Shown in pieces: positions 1-8,526 of a stretch of DNA of 64,000 nt (positions are counted from its first letter, which is position 1; the number at the start of each line of letters is the position of its first letter). This DNA is from Tenacibaculum larymnensis. GTDB lineage: Bacteria; Bacteroidota; Bacteroidia; Flavobacteriales; Flavobacteriaceae. A program made the position numbers and the translations under genes. The notes beneath the pieces were generated by a model that saw nothing but the letters and a program-made list of their open reading frames with translations, was not told the DNA's origin and searched no databases. The stretch covers positions 124,001 to 188,000 of the forward strand of contig NZ_JAIWJY010000007.1 in the NCBI RefSeq assembly GCF_028829235.1, read 5' to 3'.

Positions 1-1
1 T

Positions 2-82
2 AATTACCCAGAACCAAACATGCTTGATAATAACGCCTTAGAATCTTATGAAGAGTTTTTGAACATCAACATTCAAAGTTAA
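2..82 (+). CDS. C-terminal end of an upstream protein (partial)
   Basis: An open frame enters from the left edge and ends at a TAA at 80-82, giving a 26-residue tail rich in Asn and Glu that ends in NINIQS. Its start lies outside the window, so no family can be named. It runs in the same direction as the propeller gene at 120, 37 bases further on, and the two could share a transcript. A chance open frame of this length is possible. Confidence 0.5.
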   Translation, partial: NYPEPNMLDNNALESYEEFLNINIQS

Positions 83-119
83 CAAACAAAGTAATCCGAA
101 ATTATTACATATAGAGAAT

Positions 120-1382
120 ATGATAGAAAACATTAAAACAAACGACAAAAAAATACAACAAGAGTGGTATAACATTGGCGAAACATACGCTACTGAGGTT
201 AACAAAATGGTTGCTTTTGGTGAAGAACATGGTTGGGAGAACTGGAAAGGTAAAGAGCCAGAAGACAATCGCGACCATTTAGCTGATACTGTAGTACAAA
301 AATTAAAAGAAGCCAATAAAACTGGACGTATTGAAGAGTTCAGAAAGCAATATCCGCCCGCTCATACTCCGTTAATAAAATATTTTAAAGAGAAAGGACA
401 AAGCATTGAACAACTATGTTTTATTGAGGATGAAAAAATTGTTTTCATTGTTGGTACTTCCTATCAGAAGAGACAAGCATATATTCTAGACAACAAAACA
501 CTAATCAAATTAGACGATACTATTGAAGCCATTGGAAGGTCTCATCAAAATAACATTTTTGCTGTTAAAACACCTGGTATATTAATTACTCGTAAAGAAT
601 GGGATGGAGATATTATCGAAACATTTGAATTAGGAGACATAAATAAGTTAGGTATTTCAAATATGACGCCTTTTAATGATGGTAAAAAAGTACTTGTCAC
701 AACTTCTGAAGGGATATATCTTGTTTCTAAAAACTCAATAAACATGATACATCCTGAACCTGATTTAGAAGATGAAGAATGGGACTCATATATAGCTATG
801 GAAAACGCTACTTTATCAAATAACAATAAATATATTGTAGTCGGCGATCAATCTTTTGACCATCGAGTAATGGACAGCGAAGGAAATCAAATCGGAGAAA
901 TAGGTCCACAATCTTCATACCCTCATTTTTGTCTTTTTTCTAAAGACGACAAACAACTTATTACAAATTCTTGCCATTTTTATAATGGAATTACTATTGG
1001 AGTAGATACTGACAACTTAAATGGAATAGAAGTTGAATCTTATGTAGATGAAGCTGATAACTTTAAAGTTATTGATGATGAAATGAGAGTTTATGTTGGT
1101 ACAACTACTAAAGATTACTATATCTTAGGAGATGCATATGGGTATATTAAAGCGTTTGACAAAAACGGGAACTGTATTTGGAGGCATTTTTTAGGATCTA
1201 CCATAAGTGGTATTGCAATTTCTGACGATGAACAAACTTTATGGGTAGGTTCTTACACTGGGTTTGTTCACAAATTAAGACTAGGTAAAGGACATAGAGA
1301 TACACACGCAATAGGCAATGGAGATCATTACGAAGATTTCAGATTAATTCTATGGAAAGAAGAAACAGAACTTTGGTGGTAA
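120..1382 (+). CDS. Predicted cytoplasmic beta-propeller protein of unknown function
   Basis: A 420-residue protein without signal peptide or membrane segment. The first ~95 residues are charged and helical (EWYNIGETYATEVNKM, then a Lys/Glu-rich stretch). The rest consists of short repeated beta-strand units typical of WD40/PQQ-like propellers, for example the blades around ILDNKTLIKLDD, GYIKAFDKNGNCIWRHF and ISDDEQTLWVGSYTGFVHKL. The AFDKNGNCIWRH blade resembles PQQ-type repeats. Such propellers are usually binding platforms, and no catalytic residues can be assigned. It is followed 14 bases later by a secreted M23 peptidase. The specific role is unknown; only the fold is inferred. Confidence 0.75.
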   Translation: MIENIKTNDKKIQQEWYNIGETYATEVNKMVAFGEEHGWENWKGKEPEDNRDHLADTVVQKLKEANKTGRIEEFRKQYPPAHTPLIKYFKEKGQSIEQLCFIEDEKIVFIVGTSYQKRQAYILDNKTLIKLDDTIEAIGRSHQNNIFAVKTPGILITRKEWDGDIIETFELGDINKLGISNMTPFNDGKKVLVTTSEGIYLVSKNSINMIHPEPDLEDEEWDSYIAMENATLSNNNKYIVVGDQSFDHRVMDSEGNQIGEIGPQSSYPHFCLFSKDDKQLITNSCHFYNGITIGVDTDNLNGIEVESYVDEADNFKVIDDEMRVYVGTTTKDYYILGDAYGYIKAFDKNGNCIWRHFLGSTISGIAISDDEQTLWVGSYTGFVHKLRLGKGHRDTHAIGNGDHYEDFRLILWKEETELWW

Positions 1383-1396
1383 AACTATAAAACAAC

Positions 1397-1909
1397 GTGT
1401 TTAAAATAAAAAAGAAACTACTTATTCTTTTAATAATTCTATTAACAGGCTTTTTAATTCCTCAAAACTTAAAAATTCCTGTTAATGGAGCTACCAAATC
1501 TGATTATAATCCAAAATCATTTTGGTATTATCCTTGGGGAAAATCAGTTACCCATAAAGGAGTTGATATTTTTGCTAAAAAAAATACTAAAATAACCTCA
1601 TCAACCTATGGATTAGTTTTATTTTCTGGAAAAATAAGTATAGGCGGAAATATTGTAGTTATACTAGGTCCTAAATGGAGATTACACTACTATGCTCATT
1701 TAGAAGAGGTAAAAACAACTTCTTTAAGTTTTGTAAATAATAATTCGGAAATTGGAACAGTTGGTACTAGTGGAAATGCTGTGGGGAAAGCTCCCCACCT
1801 ACACTATTCCATTTTATCTCTAATTCCGTATGTTTGGAAAGTTGATTCAGACAGACAAGGATGGAAAAAAATGTTTTATCTAAATCCTATTGATTACTTA
1901 GAAGAATAA
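1397..1909 (+). CDS. Secreted M23-family metallopeptidase (peptidoglycan endopeptidase type)
   Basis: A 170-residue protein with an N-terminal hydrophobic signal/anchor (KKLLILLIILLTGFLIP). The M23/LytM zinc site is visible: His53 and Asp57 in HKGVD, His101 in HYYAHL, and His134/His136 in HLHY. M23 enzymes cleave peptide cross-links in murein, or degrade Gly-rich peptides. No LysM or coiled-coil domain is present, so this is a minimal catalytic-domain protein. The start is a GTG 14 bases after the propeller gene; no ATG fits the signal peptide. It converges with the small acidic gene at 1913, three bases away, with no terminator between them. The family is secure, the substrate is inferred. 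Confidence 0.88.
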   Translation: MFKIKKKLLILLIILLTGFLIPQNLKIPVNGATKSDYNPKSFWYYPWGKSVTHKGVDIFAKKNTKITSSTYGLVLFSGKISIGGNIVVILGPKWRLHYYAHLEEVKTTSLSFVNNNSEIGTVGTSGNAVGKAPHLHYSILSLIPYVWKVDSDRQGWKKMFYLNPIDYLEE

Positions 1910-1912
1910 CTC

Positions 1913-2137
1913 TTATTCTAATCCTTCCATTTCAGCATCATAAAATAACCCTGCAGCCTCAATTAAACCTTCTAACTCATTCGCTAAATCTTGTTCGTTT
2001 TCGTTAGACAAGTCTTCAAACCACTCAATTTCATCGTCTTTTAAATTGATTAAAAAACGAGGATACTCAGTATGTAAAACAAAAATATCTTCTGGATGTT
2101 CGCTATTATCTGCTAATAAAAATTTAGGTAAGTTCAT
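1913..2137 (-). CDS. Small acidic conserved protein, function unknown
   Basis: A 74-residue acidic protein starting MNLPKFLLADN. The frame is open further upstream to an ATG at 2161, but I prefer the ATG at 2137: it overlaps the MATE gene end by 14 bases and begins where the conserved-looking sequence begins. Recognisable traits are a FVLHTEYPRFLINL core followed by an acidic helix (EWFEDLSNENEQDLANELE). I recall similar short proteins in Flavobacteriia, but no function is known to me. Same strand as the MATE transporter, so probably cotranscribed and translationally coupled. Confidence 0.7.
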   Translation of the reverse strand: MNLPKFLLADNSEHPEDIFVLHTEYPRFLINLKDDEIEWFEDLSNENEQDLANELEGLIEAAGLFYDAEMEGLE

Positions 2138-3536
2138 GGTGTTTTGTTTTAATAAGTTCAATAGTTAATTTGTTAAATCGTATAAACAGTAAAATTGATG
2201 CTGTAGTTAATCCTGCTAGTAAACCTAACCAAATACCAAAGCTTCCATACATTTCTTCTGAACCGAAGAAAAAACTAATAGGAAAACCTACTACCCAATA
2301 CGATATAAAAGTAATTAATGTAGGTACTTTTACATCTTGTAAACCGCGTAAAGCTCCTAACATTACAACTTGTATACTATCACTAATTTGAAAAATTGCA
2401 GCCGCAATTAACAAATTTGCTGCTATAGCCATTACCTCCATGTTATCTGCATAATTTTCAGCATCGCTTAAATCAACATATAAATTTGGTAATGATTTGT
2501 GAAAAACAAAGAAAAAAGTAGCAAATATAACTGCCAGTATAGTTCCTAAGAAAAATATTGAAAATGCTATTCTTCGTAATTCTTTATAATTTTTTAATCC
2601 TTTTTGGTTTCCTACCCTAATCATAGAGGCAACACTTAATCCTGTTGCTACCATAAATGTCATAGAAGATAAATTCAACGCTATTTGGTTCGCTGCCTGC
2701 GGATTTTTTCCCAACAATCCACTTAACCAAATTGCTGCCGTAAAAATGGCTACTTCAAAAAACATTTGCATAGCACTTGGTGTACCTAAATTTATGATTT
2801 TTCTAATCATTAAAGTATCTAGCACAAAAAACTTGATATTAGTAACCAAACGTTTTGAACGTTCCTTTTTACTTAACAACCACCATAAATATACTACCAT
2901 TACAAACCTTGATAGCAACGTTCCGTATGCAGCTCCCACAATACCTAATTGAGGAAAACCAAACTTACCATAAATAAGTAAGTAATTCAGTAATACATTC
3001 AACACATTAGCTATCAATGTTGCATACATAGGATAGCGTGTCATTGACATTCCATCACTAAACTGTTTAAATGCCTGAAAAATAATCATCGGAATTAATG
3101 AAAAAGCTACCAAGTCTAAGTATGGAATCGCCAACTCAACCACTTCTATAGGTTGCTTCATTAAATACATTAATGGTTTAGAAAAGAAAACTACTAAAAA
3201 TAGCATAATCCCCATCATAATACACAAGAAAAGTCCGTGCTTAAAAGTTGATTTTGCTTGTGTAAAATTATTAGAAGAATCTGCTTCGGCAATTAAGGGA
3301 GTTATTGCGGTAGAAAAACCAATACCTAACGACATAGCTATAAACATAAAGCTATTACCCAATGAAACCGCTGCTAACTCTGCAGTTCCCAATTGCCCTA
3401 CCATTATATTATCTATAAAACTCACAAAAGTATGCCCCAACATACCTAACATTACAGGAGCTGCAAGTTTTAAATTGTATTTAAATTCTGATGTATATTG
3501 CTTAATGTTCAATTTAGTACTCTTTTCAGCTTGCAA
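2124..3536 (-). CDS. MATE family multidrug/toxin extrusion protein
   Basis: A 470-residue polytopic membrane protein with about 12 hydrophobic segments in two similar halves. The N-terminal half contains the MATE hallmark region (LAAPVMLGMLGHTFVSFIDN, then VGQLGTAELAAVSL). MATE transporters export cationic drugs and metabolites using Na+ or H+ gradients across the inner membrane. The length and internal symmetry match NorM-type members. It lies upstream of a small acidic gene, overlapping it. The fasciclin gene upstream on the same strand has its own terminator at 3578-3606, so the MATE gene likely has its own promoter. The substrate cannot be predicted. Confidence 0.93.
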   Translation of the reverse strand: MQAEKSTKLNIKQYTSEFKYNLKLAAPVMLGMLGHTFVSFIDNIMVGQLGTAELAAVSLGNSFMFIAMSLGIGFSTAITPLIAEADSSNNFTQAKSTFKHGLFLCIMMGIMLFLVVFFSKPLMYLMKQPIEVVELAIPYLDLVAFSLIPMIIFQAFKQFSDGMSMTRYPMYATLIANVLNVLLNYLLIYGKFGFPQLGIVGAAYGTLLSRFVMVVYLWWLLSKKERSKRLVTNIKFFVLDTLMIRKIINLGTPSAMQMFFEVAIFTAAIWLSGLLGKNPQAANQIALNLSSMTFMVATGLSVASMIRVGNQKGLKNYKELRRIAFSIFFLGTILAVIFATFFFVFHKSLPNLYVDLSDAENYADNMEVMAIAANLLIAAAIFQISDSIQVVMLGALRGLQDVKVPTLITFISYWVVGFPISFFFGSEEMYGSFGIWLGLLAGLTTASILLFIRFNKLTIELIKTKHHELT

Positions 3537-3577
3537 AAATACAACTGTTATCTAAAATAATACAGGGATATGACAAA

Positions 3578-3606
3578 ATAAAAACCGCTTAAAAAAGCGG
3601 TTTTTA
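3578..3606 (-). terminator. Rho-independent terminator after the fasciclin gene
   Basis: A hairpin with stem AAAACCGCTT/AAGCGGTTTT flanked by A and T runs. It lies 33 bases past the stop of the minus-strand fasciclin gene and upstream of the MATE start, so it most likely ends the fasciclin transcript. Confidence 0.85.
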
Positions 3607-3638
3607 TAACATCAAATAATTACAATTTACTCTAGTTT

Positions 3639-4202
3639 TTATGATTTTGGTAATAAAACGCTATTAATTACATGAATTACTCCATTAGATTGATTTACAT
3701 CTGTAATAGTAACCTTTGCCTTACCTCCACTTGCATCAGATATATAAACATTTTTTCCTTTCATCCATGCGGTGATTTTACCTCCGCTAACAGTTTCTAT
3801 AGAAACCTTACCTTTTTTATCTTTTATTAACTTCACTAATTCGTTTGCACTCCATTTACCAGCAACAACATGGTACTTCAAAATGGTCTGTAACTTCATT
3901 TTGTTTTCTGGTTTTAATAACGATTCAACTACTCCTTCAGGAAGCTTATCAAAAGCCTTATTTACAGGAGCAAAAACTGTAAAAGGTCCTTTACTAGATA
4001 AAACATCTACCAAATCTGCTGCTTTTACAGCAGCTACTAATGTTGTATGATCTTTAGAATTTACAGCATTTTGCACAATGTTTTTTGATGGATACATTTC
4101 TGCACCTCCAACCATTTTTGTGTCTTCTTGTGCCGTAATACTATAGCTGGTAAATAAAGCGACTGCTAAAACGGTTACTTTTAAAAAGTTTAAGGTTTTC
4201 AT
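3639..4202 (-). CDS. Secreted fasciclin (FAS1) domain protein
   Basis: A 187-residue protein with a Sec signal peptide (VTVLAVALFTSYSITAQ, likely cut near AQ-ED). It has one FAS1 domain covering about residues 45-187: the H1 motif FTVFAPVNKAFDKLP and the H2 motif NGVIHVINSVLLP are clear, with a YHVVAGK segment between. FAS1 domains mediate cell-surface adhesion or binding; no enzyme activity is expected. Single-FAS1 secreted proteins are common in marine Bacteroidota. It is monocistronic, with a terminator behind it and a divergent tpx gene in front. The ligand is unknown. Confidence 0.92.
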   Translation of the reverse strand: MKTLNFLKVTVLAVALFTSYSITAQEDTKMVGGAEMYPSKNIVQNAVNSKDHTTLVAAVKAADLVDVLSSKGPFTVFAPVNKAFDKLPEGVVESLLKPENKMKLQTILKYHVVAGKWSANELVKLIKDKKGKVSIETVSGGKITAWMKGKNVYISDASGGKAKVTITDVNQSNGVIHVINSVLLPKS

Positions 4203-4329
4203 AAATAATGATTTTTAAATTAATATTTCTATTTAACCATACCTACGAAAAAGATTGTCTCTTGGTTTTGCAAAAAATTAAATTCCTCAGGAAAACTTAG
4301 AATATTCTTATAAGTTATTTAATAATTCT

Positions 4330-4337
4330 TATTTTTG
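4330..4337 (+). promoter_or_regulatory. Candidate -7 promoter element of tpx
   Basis: TATTTTTG matches the Bacteroidota -7 consensus TAnnTTTG and lies 22 bases before the tpx start codon. No clear -33 TTG is seen at the expected distance, so support is partial. Confidence 0.4.
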
Positions 4338-4359
4338 ATTTTCCTAAAACACATATAAA

Positions 4360-4857
4360 ATGGCTTCAATAACTCTAAAAGGTAACACAATAGAAACAAT
4401 AGGTAACTTACCTAAAAATGGAACTAAAGCAATTGATTTTTCGTTAGTTGCTACTGATTTATCTGTCAAGAATTTAAGTGACTTTAGTGGTTCTAAATTA
4501 ATTTTAAATATTTTTCCAAGTGTCGATACAGGTACTTGTGCTACATCTGTTAGAGAATTCAATAAAAAGGCCGCCAACTTAGAAAACACTAAAGTTTTAT
4601 GTATTTCTAGAGACTTACCTTTTGCTCAAGGTCGTTTTTGTGGTGCTGAAGGCATTGAAAATGTAGTAATGCTATCTGATTTTGCTGCTGGTAGATTTGG
4701 TAAAGACTATGGATTAGAAATTGTTACAGGGCCTTTAGCTGGCTTACACTCTCGTTCTATTGTTATCATTGATGAAAATGGTAATGTAACCTATACAGAA
4801 CAAGTAAATGAAACTGTAGATGAACCTAACTATGAAGCTGCATTAAAAGCTCTTTAA
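4360..4857 (+). CDS. tpx: Thiol peroxidase Tpx (2-Cys peroxiredoxin)
   Basis: A 165-residue protein matching Tpx in length and sequence. The peroxidatic cysteine is Cys60 in SVDTGTCATSVREFN. The resolving cysteine is Cys94 in FAQGRFCGAEG, close to the spacing of E. coli Tpx (61/95). The enzyme reduces alkyl hydroperoxides and H2O2 using thioredoxin, in the cytoplasm. It lies 6 bases before dgkA and probably heads the tpx-dgkA-ftsK transcript. It is divergent from the fasciclin gene, with a -7 promoter element in the 157-base gap. Confidence 0.96.
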   Translation: MASITLKGNTIETIGNLPKNGTKAIDFSLVATDLSVKNLSDFSGSKLILNIFPSVDTGTCATSVREFNKKAANLENTKVLCISRDLPFAQGRFCGAEGIENVVMLSDFAAGRFGKDYGLEIVTGPLAGLHSRSIVIIDENGNVTYTEQVNETVDEPNYEAALKAL

Positions 4858-4863
4858 AAATAT

Positions 4864-5244
4864 ATGAAGAACCCGAATGACGGCTTTTTAAAAGGACGCA
4901 TACGTAGTATTAAATTTGCAGTAAAAGGAATGTGGTTATTAATAACTACAGAAGATAGTATAAAAGCTCAACTTACATTTGCTTTAATTGCTACTATCTT
5001 CGGATTTTACTTTAATATATCTGCAACAGAATGGATGATTCAAACTTTGGCTATTGGTATTGTTTTAGTAGCAGAAGCTTTAAACACAGCTATTGAAAAA
5101 GTAGCTGATTTTATACATCCTGATTATCATAAAAAAATAGGCTTTATTAAAGATATTGCTGCTGGTGCTCCTGCATTTGCTGCCTTTATATCACTAATTA
5201 TTGCTGGGATAATTTACCTTCCTAAAATAATAGCTATATTGTAG
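4864..5244 (+). CDS. dgkA: Diacylglycerol/undecaprenol kinase (DgkA family)
   Basis: A 126-residue integral membrane protein with three hydrophobic segments. The DgkA signature is visible in AEALNTAIEKVADF, with catalytic and Mg-binding Glu residues. Family members phosphorylate diacylglycerol or, in many non-proteobacteria, undecaprenol, which recycles lipid carriers for the cell wall. The sequence does not decide which. It lies between tpx (6 bases) and ftsK (27 bases), an arrangement typical of flavobacteria. The start ATG gives MKNPNDGFLKGRIRS, a cytosolic amphipathic N-terminus usual for the family. Confidence 0.94.
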   Translation: MKNPNDGFLKGRIRSIKFAVKGMWLLITTEDSIKAQLTFALIATIFGFYFNISATEWMIQTLAIGIVLVAEALNTAIEKVADFIHPDYHKKIGFIKDIAAGAPAFAAFISLIIAGIIYLPKIIAIL

Positions 5245-5271
5245 CGTTCAATTTATTTCTAACAAAAATAC

Positions 5272-7740
5272 ATGGCAAAAAAGAAGACAACTGTTCAAAA
5301 AAAACAGCCAAAAACATCTATCATAAAAAAGATTAAGACCTTTTTTTCAAACAGACAAAACCAAACTATTTTAGGTTTTTTTCTGTTATTGTTTTCTATA
5401 TTTTTAACTGTTGCTTTTATTTCTTTTTTCTTCTCTTGGCAAGAAGACCAAAGCACACTAAGTCAATTTGCAGATAAAACTATCCCTACTAAAAACTTAC
5501 TAGGAAAAATAGGTGCTAAACTAAGTAATTTCCTCGTATACAAAGGTTTTGGTTTAGGAGCTTTTATTATCCCTTTAACATTGTTTTTAACTGGTGCTAG
5601 AATTTTACTACAAACCAATTTAAAAAGAATTATCACCTCATGGAATTGGGCTATTTTAATCATGCTTTGGCTTGCTACAGCTCTTGGTTTTGTTGAAAAA
5701 AAGCATGCCCTTTTATCAGGAGTAATTGGTTTTGAATTAAATGAATATCTTCAAACTTTCTTAGGTAAAACAGGTCTGGCTATTTTACTCATTTTCTTTT
5801 TAGTTGCTTATTTAATCATCCGATTTAGTATTACTCCTGAAGCAATTAGCGAAAAAGTAAAAGTTAATAAAGAGAAAAAAGCTAATGCTGTAAAAAACAA
5901 TCCAAAAGTTAACAGAGACGATTCTACTATTGTAAACGATATTGATGTTAACACCAATTCTGAAGTTTCTAAAACTGAAGAAGCTAAAAAAGATAAATCA
6001 GACTTTGAATTATCGCTAGAAAATTTACAACCAACTATTTCTAACTATTCTGGTGTTGAAGAAACTACTGATAATGAAAAAAACAAAGAGATTTCTTTAG
6101 ACATCACCCAAAATAATGACCCTACAACAAATATATCAGAGGACAGCAAAAAAGAAGTAGAGGTTGCTATTGAAAAAATAGCAGAAGAAAAAAGTGTTAC
6201 CGAAAACTTATCTGATCAATTACTCAAAGATTTTGGTGAATTTGATCCTACCTTAGAACTAGGTAACTTTAAATTTCCTTCTTTTAACTTACTAAAAGAA
6301 TACAATGAAAGTATTTCTGTTGACCCTACTGAGCTTGAAGCTAAGAAAAACCAAATTGTAGAAACTTTAAAAAACTACAAAATTGGTATTGCCCAAATAA
6401 AAGCTACTGTAGGACCAACCATTACCTTATATGAAATTGTTCCTGAAGCAGGAGTACGTATTTCTAAAATTAAAAACTTAGAAGACGATATTGCTCTATC
6501 GCTATCAGCTTTAGGAATCCGTATTATCGCTCCTATTCCCGGAAAAGGAACCATTGGTATTGAAGTACCTAATAAAAAAGCAACTATCGTATCTATGCAT
6601 TCGGTAATTTCTTCAAAGAAATTCCAAGAATCACCAATGCAACTTCCTATTGCTTTAGGTAAAACTATTTCAAATGAAACCTTTGTTATCGATTTAGCCA
6701 AAATGCCTCACTTATTAATGGCTGGTGCTACTGGACAAGGTAAATCGGTAGGGTTGAATGCTATTTTAACATCACTTCTATACAAAAAACACCCTGCTGA
6801 AGTAAAATTTGTATTGGTTGACCCTAAAAAAGTAGAATTAACATTATTCAACAAAATAGAACGACATTACTTAGCAAAATTACCAGATGATTCTGATGCT
6901 ATTATCACTGATACTACTAAAGTAGTTAATACATTGAACTCTTTATGTATTGAAATGGACAACCGTTACGACTTGCTTAAAAATGCTATGGTTCGTAACA
7001 TTAAAGAATATAACGCTAAGTTTAAAGCTCGTAAACTAAACCCTGAAAACGGACACCGCTTTTTACCGTACATTGTATTAGTAATTGATGAGTTTGCTGA
7101 TTTAATTATGACTGCTGGTAAAGAAGTAGAAACTCCTATTGCACGTTTAGCACAATTAGCTCGTGCTATTGGTATTCATTTAATTGTAGCAACGCAGCGT
7201 CCATCTGTAAATGTAATTACAGGTATTATTAAAGCAAACTTCCCTTCTAGAATTGCTTTTAGAGTAACTTCAAAAATTGACTCTAGAACTATTTTAGATG
7301 CTCCGGGAGCAGACCAGTTAATTGGTCGAGGTGATTTATTATACTCTGGAGGAAATGATATTACCCGAATTCAGTGTGCTTTTGTAGACACACCTGAAGT
7401 AGAAAAAATTACTGATTTTATTGGCTCTCAACGTGCATACCCTGAGGCTTATTTACTTCCAGAGTATGTTGGAGAAGAAGGTGGCACAAATCTTGATGTT
7501 GATATCGCAGACAGAGATAAACTGTTTAAAGAAGCAGCTGAAGTTATTGTTACTGCACAACAAGGTTCGGCATCGTTATTGCAACGTAAATTAAAGTTAG
7601 GCTACAACCGTGCTGGTAGATTGATAGATCAATTAGAAGCCGCAGGTATTGTAGGTCCTTTTGAAGGTAGTAAAGCACGACAAGTACTTGTACCTGATTT
7701 AATTGCCTTAGAGCAATTATTAGAGAGTGAAAAGAATTAA
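5272..7740 (+). CDS. ftsK: DNA translocase FtsK
   Basis: An 822-residue protein with FtsK architecture. Residues ~35-190 contain four membrane segments that anchor it at the septum. Residues ~195-320 are a charged, low-complexity linker, much shorter than in E. coli. The motor follows: Walker A GATGQGKS at 485-492 and Walker B VLVIDEFADL with Asp606/Glu607. The C-terminal ~65 residues form the winged-helix gamma domain (ASLLQRKLKLGYNRAGRLID), which reads KOPS-like sites. It pumps chromosome DNA through the closing septum and activates XerCD at dif. A LolA-like gene follows 39 bases downstream. Confidence 0.97.
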   Translation: MAKKKTTVQKKQPKTSIIKKIKTFFSNRQNQTILGFFLLLFSIFLTVAFISFFFSWQEDQSTLSQFADKTIPTKNLLGKIGAKLSNFLVYKGFGLGAFIIPLTLFLTGARILLQTNLKRIITSWNWAILIMLWLATALGFVEKKHALLSGVIGFELNEYLQTFLGKTGLAILLIFFLVAYLIIRFSITPEAISEKVKVNKEKKANAVKNNPKVNRDDSTIVNDIDVNTNSEVSKTEEAKKDKSDFELSLENLQPTISNYSGVEETTDNEKNKEISLDITQNNDPTTNISEDSKKEVEVAIEKIAEEKSVTENLSDQLLKDFGEFDPTLELGNFKFPSFNLLKEYNESISVDPTELEAKKNQIVETLKNYKIGIAQIKATVGPTITLYEIVPEAGVRISKIKNLEDDIALSLSALGIRIIAPIPGKGTIGIEVPNKKATIVSMHSVISSKKFQESPMQLPIALGKTISNETFVIDLAKMPHLLMAGATGQGKSVGLNAILTSLLYKKHPAEVKFVLVDPKKVELTLFNKIERHYLAKLPDDSDAIITDTTKVVNTLNSLCIEMDNRYDLLKNAMVRNIKEYNAKFKARKLNPENGHRFLPYIVLVIDEFADLIMTAGKEVETPIARLAQLARAIGIHLIVATQRPSVNVITGIIKANFPSRIAFRVTSKIDSRTILDAPGADQLIGRGDLLYSGGNDITRIQCAFVDTPEVEKITDFIGSQRAYPEAYLLPEYVGEEGGTNLDVDIADRDKLFKEAAEVIVTAQQGSASLLQRKLKLGYNRAGRLIDQLEAAGIVGPFEGSKARQVLVPDLIALEQLLESEKN

Positions 7741-7779
7741 TAATTATAAACTATTCCGAAACTGGAAATAAGAAAGACG

Positions 7780-8433
7780 ATGAAAAAAATAGGATTATTA
7801 TTTATTGGATTATGTATTAGCATTAGTGCTATGGGACAAACAAATTCTTCTGAAGCAAAAAAATTGCTAGACGAGGTTTCAAATAAAATGGGTACCTACA
7901 GAAATATGGTTATCGGTTTTAACTCTTCCTTAATAAATAAAGAAGCCGGTATTACCAATGACCCTCCTATTAGAGGAGAAATTACTTTATCTGGTGAAAA
8001 ATACAACTTGGACTATCTTGGAAATACCTTTATTTTTGATGGAAAGAAGTTAGTTGTTATCAACCAAGATGAAAAAGAAGTTAGCATTAATAACGGTAAC
8101 TTAGATGAAGAAGATGGTTTTATTTATCCTTCTAAATTACTAACTTTTTATAAAGAGGGGTATAATTATCAAATGGGAACTTTAAAAAACAGTAATGGAC
8201 GTAAAGTTCAGTATATAGACCTTACTCCTATTGACAGTAACTCTGATATTGTTAAAGTTCAATTAGGTATTGATGCTAAAACAAAACACATTTACAAATT
8301 AACACAAATAGGATCTAACGGTGCTGAAACTACCTTTACTATTACTAAGTTTAAAAGTAACCAGCCTATATCTGCTCAACTTTTTTCTTTCGACAGAAAT
8401 AAATACGCTAAGCAAGGATACTATATTGACTAA
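7780..8433 (+). CDS. LolA-like periplasmic lipoprotein carrier
   Basis: A 217-residue protein with a Sec signal peptide (IGLLFIGLCISISAMGQ) followed by a LolA/LolB-like beta-barrel domain, seen in GEITLSGEKYNLDYLGNTF, FIFDGKKLVVINQDEKEV and the C-terminal FKSNQPISAQLFSFD. LolA carries outer-membrane lipoproteins across the periplasm. Bacteroidota homologues in this gene position are usually annotated as LolA-like. It lies between ftsK and an LptF/G-like permease, both envelope genes. The fold assignment is good; the exact cargo is inferred from family. Confidence 0.85.
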   Translation: MKKIGLLFIGLCISISAMGQTNSSEAKKLLDEVSNKMGTYRNMVIGFNSSLINKEAGITNDPPIRGEITLSGEKYNLDYLGNTFIFDGKKLVVINQDEKEVSINNGNLDEEDGFIYPSKLLTFYKEGYNYQMGTLKNSNGRKVQYIDLTPIDSNSDIVKVQLGIDAKTKHIYKLTQIGSNGAETTFTITKFKSNQPISAQLFSFDRNKYAKQGYYID

Positions 8434-8513
8434 AAAATTATATAAAAGTTTTGTTACTGATTTACTTTAAAAATCATTAACAAAACTTTTGTGTTTATAT
8501 TCCACTAACCTAC

Positions 8514-8521
8514 TACCTTTG
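8514..8521 (+). promoter_or_regulatory. Promoter -7 element directly before the LptF/G-like gene
   Basis: TACCTTTG fits the Bacteroidota -7 consensus exactly and lies 5 bases before the GTG start. A TTTG at 8488-8491 is a plausible -33 element (spacing 22, slightly long). Transcription would begin at or next to the start codon, implying a leaderless mRNA. Confidence 0.6.
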
Positions 8522-8526
8522 CATCT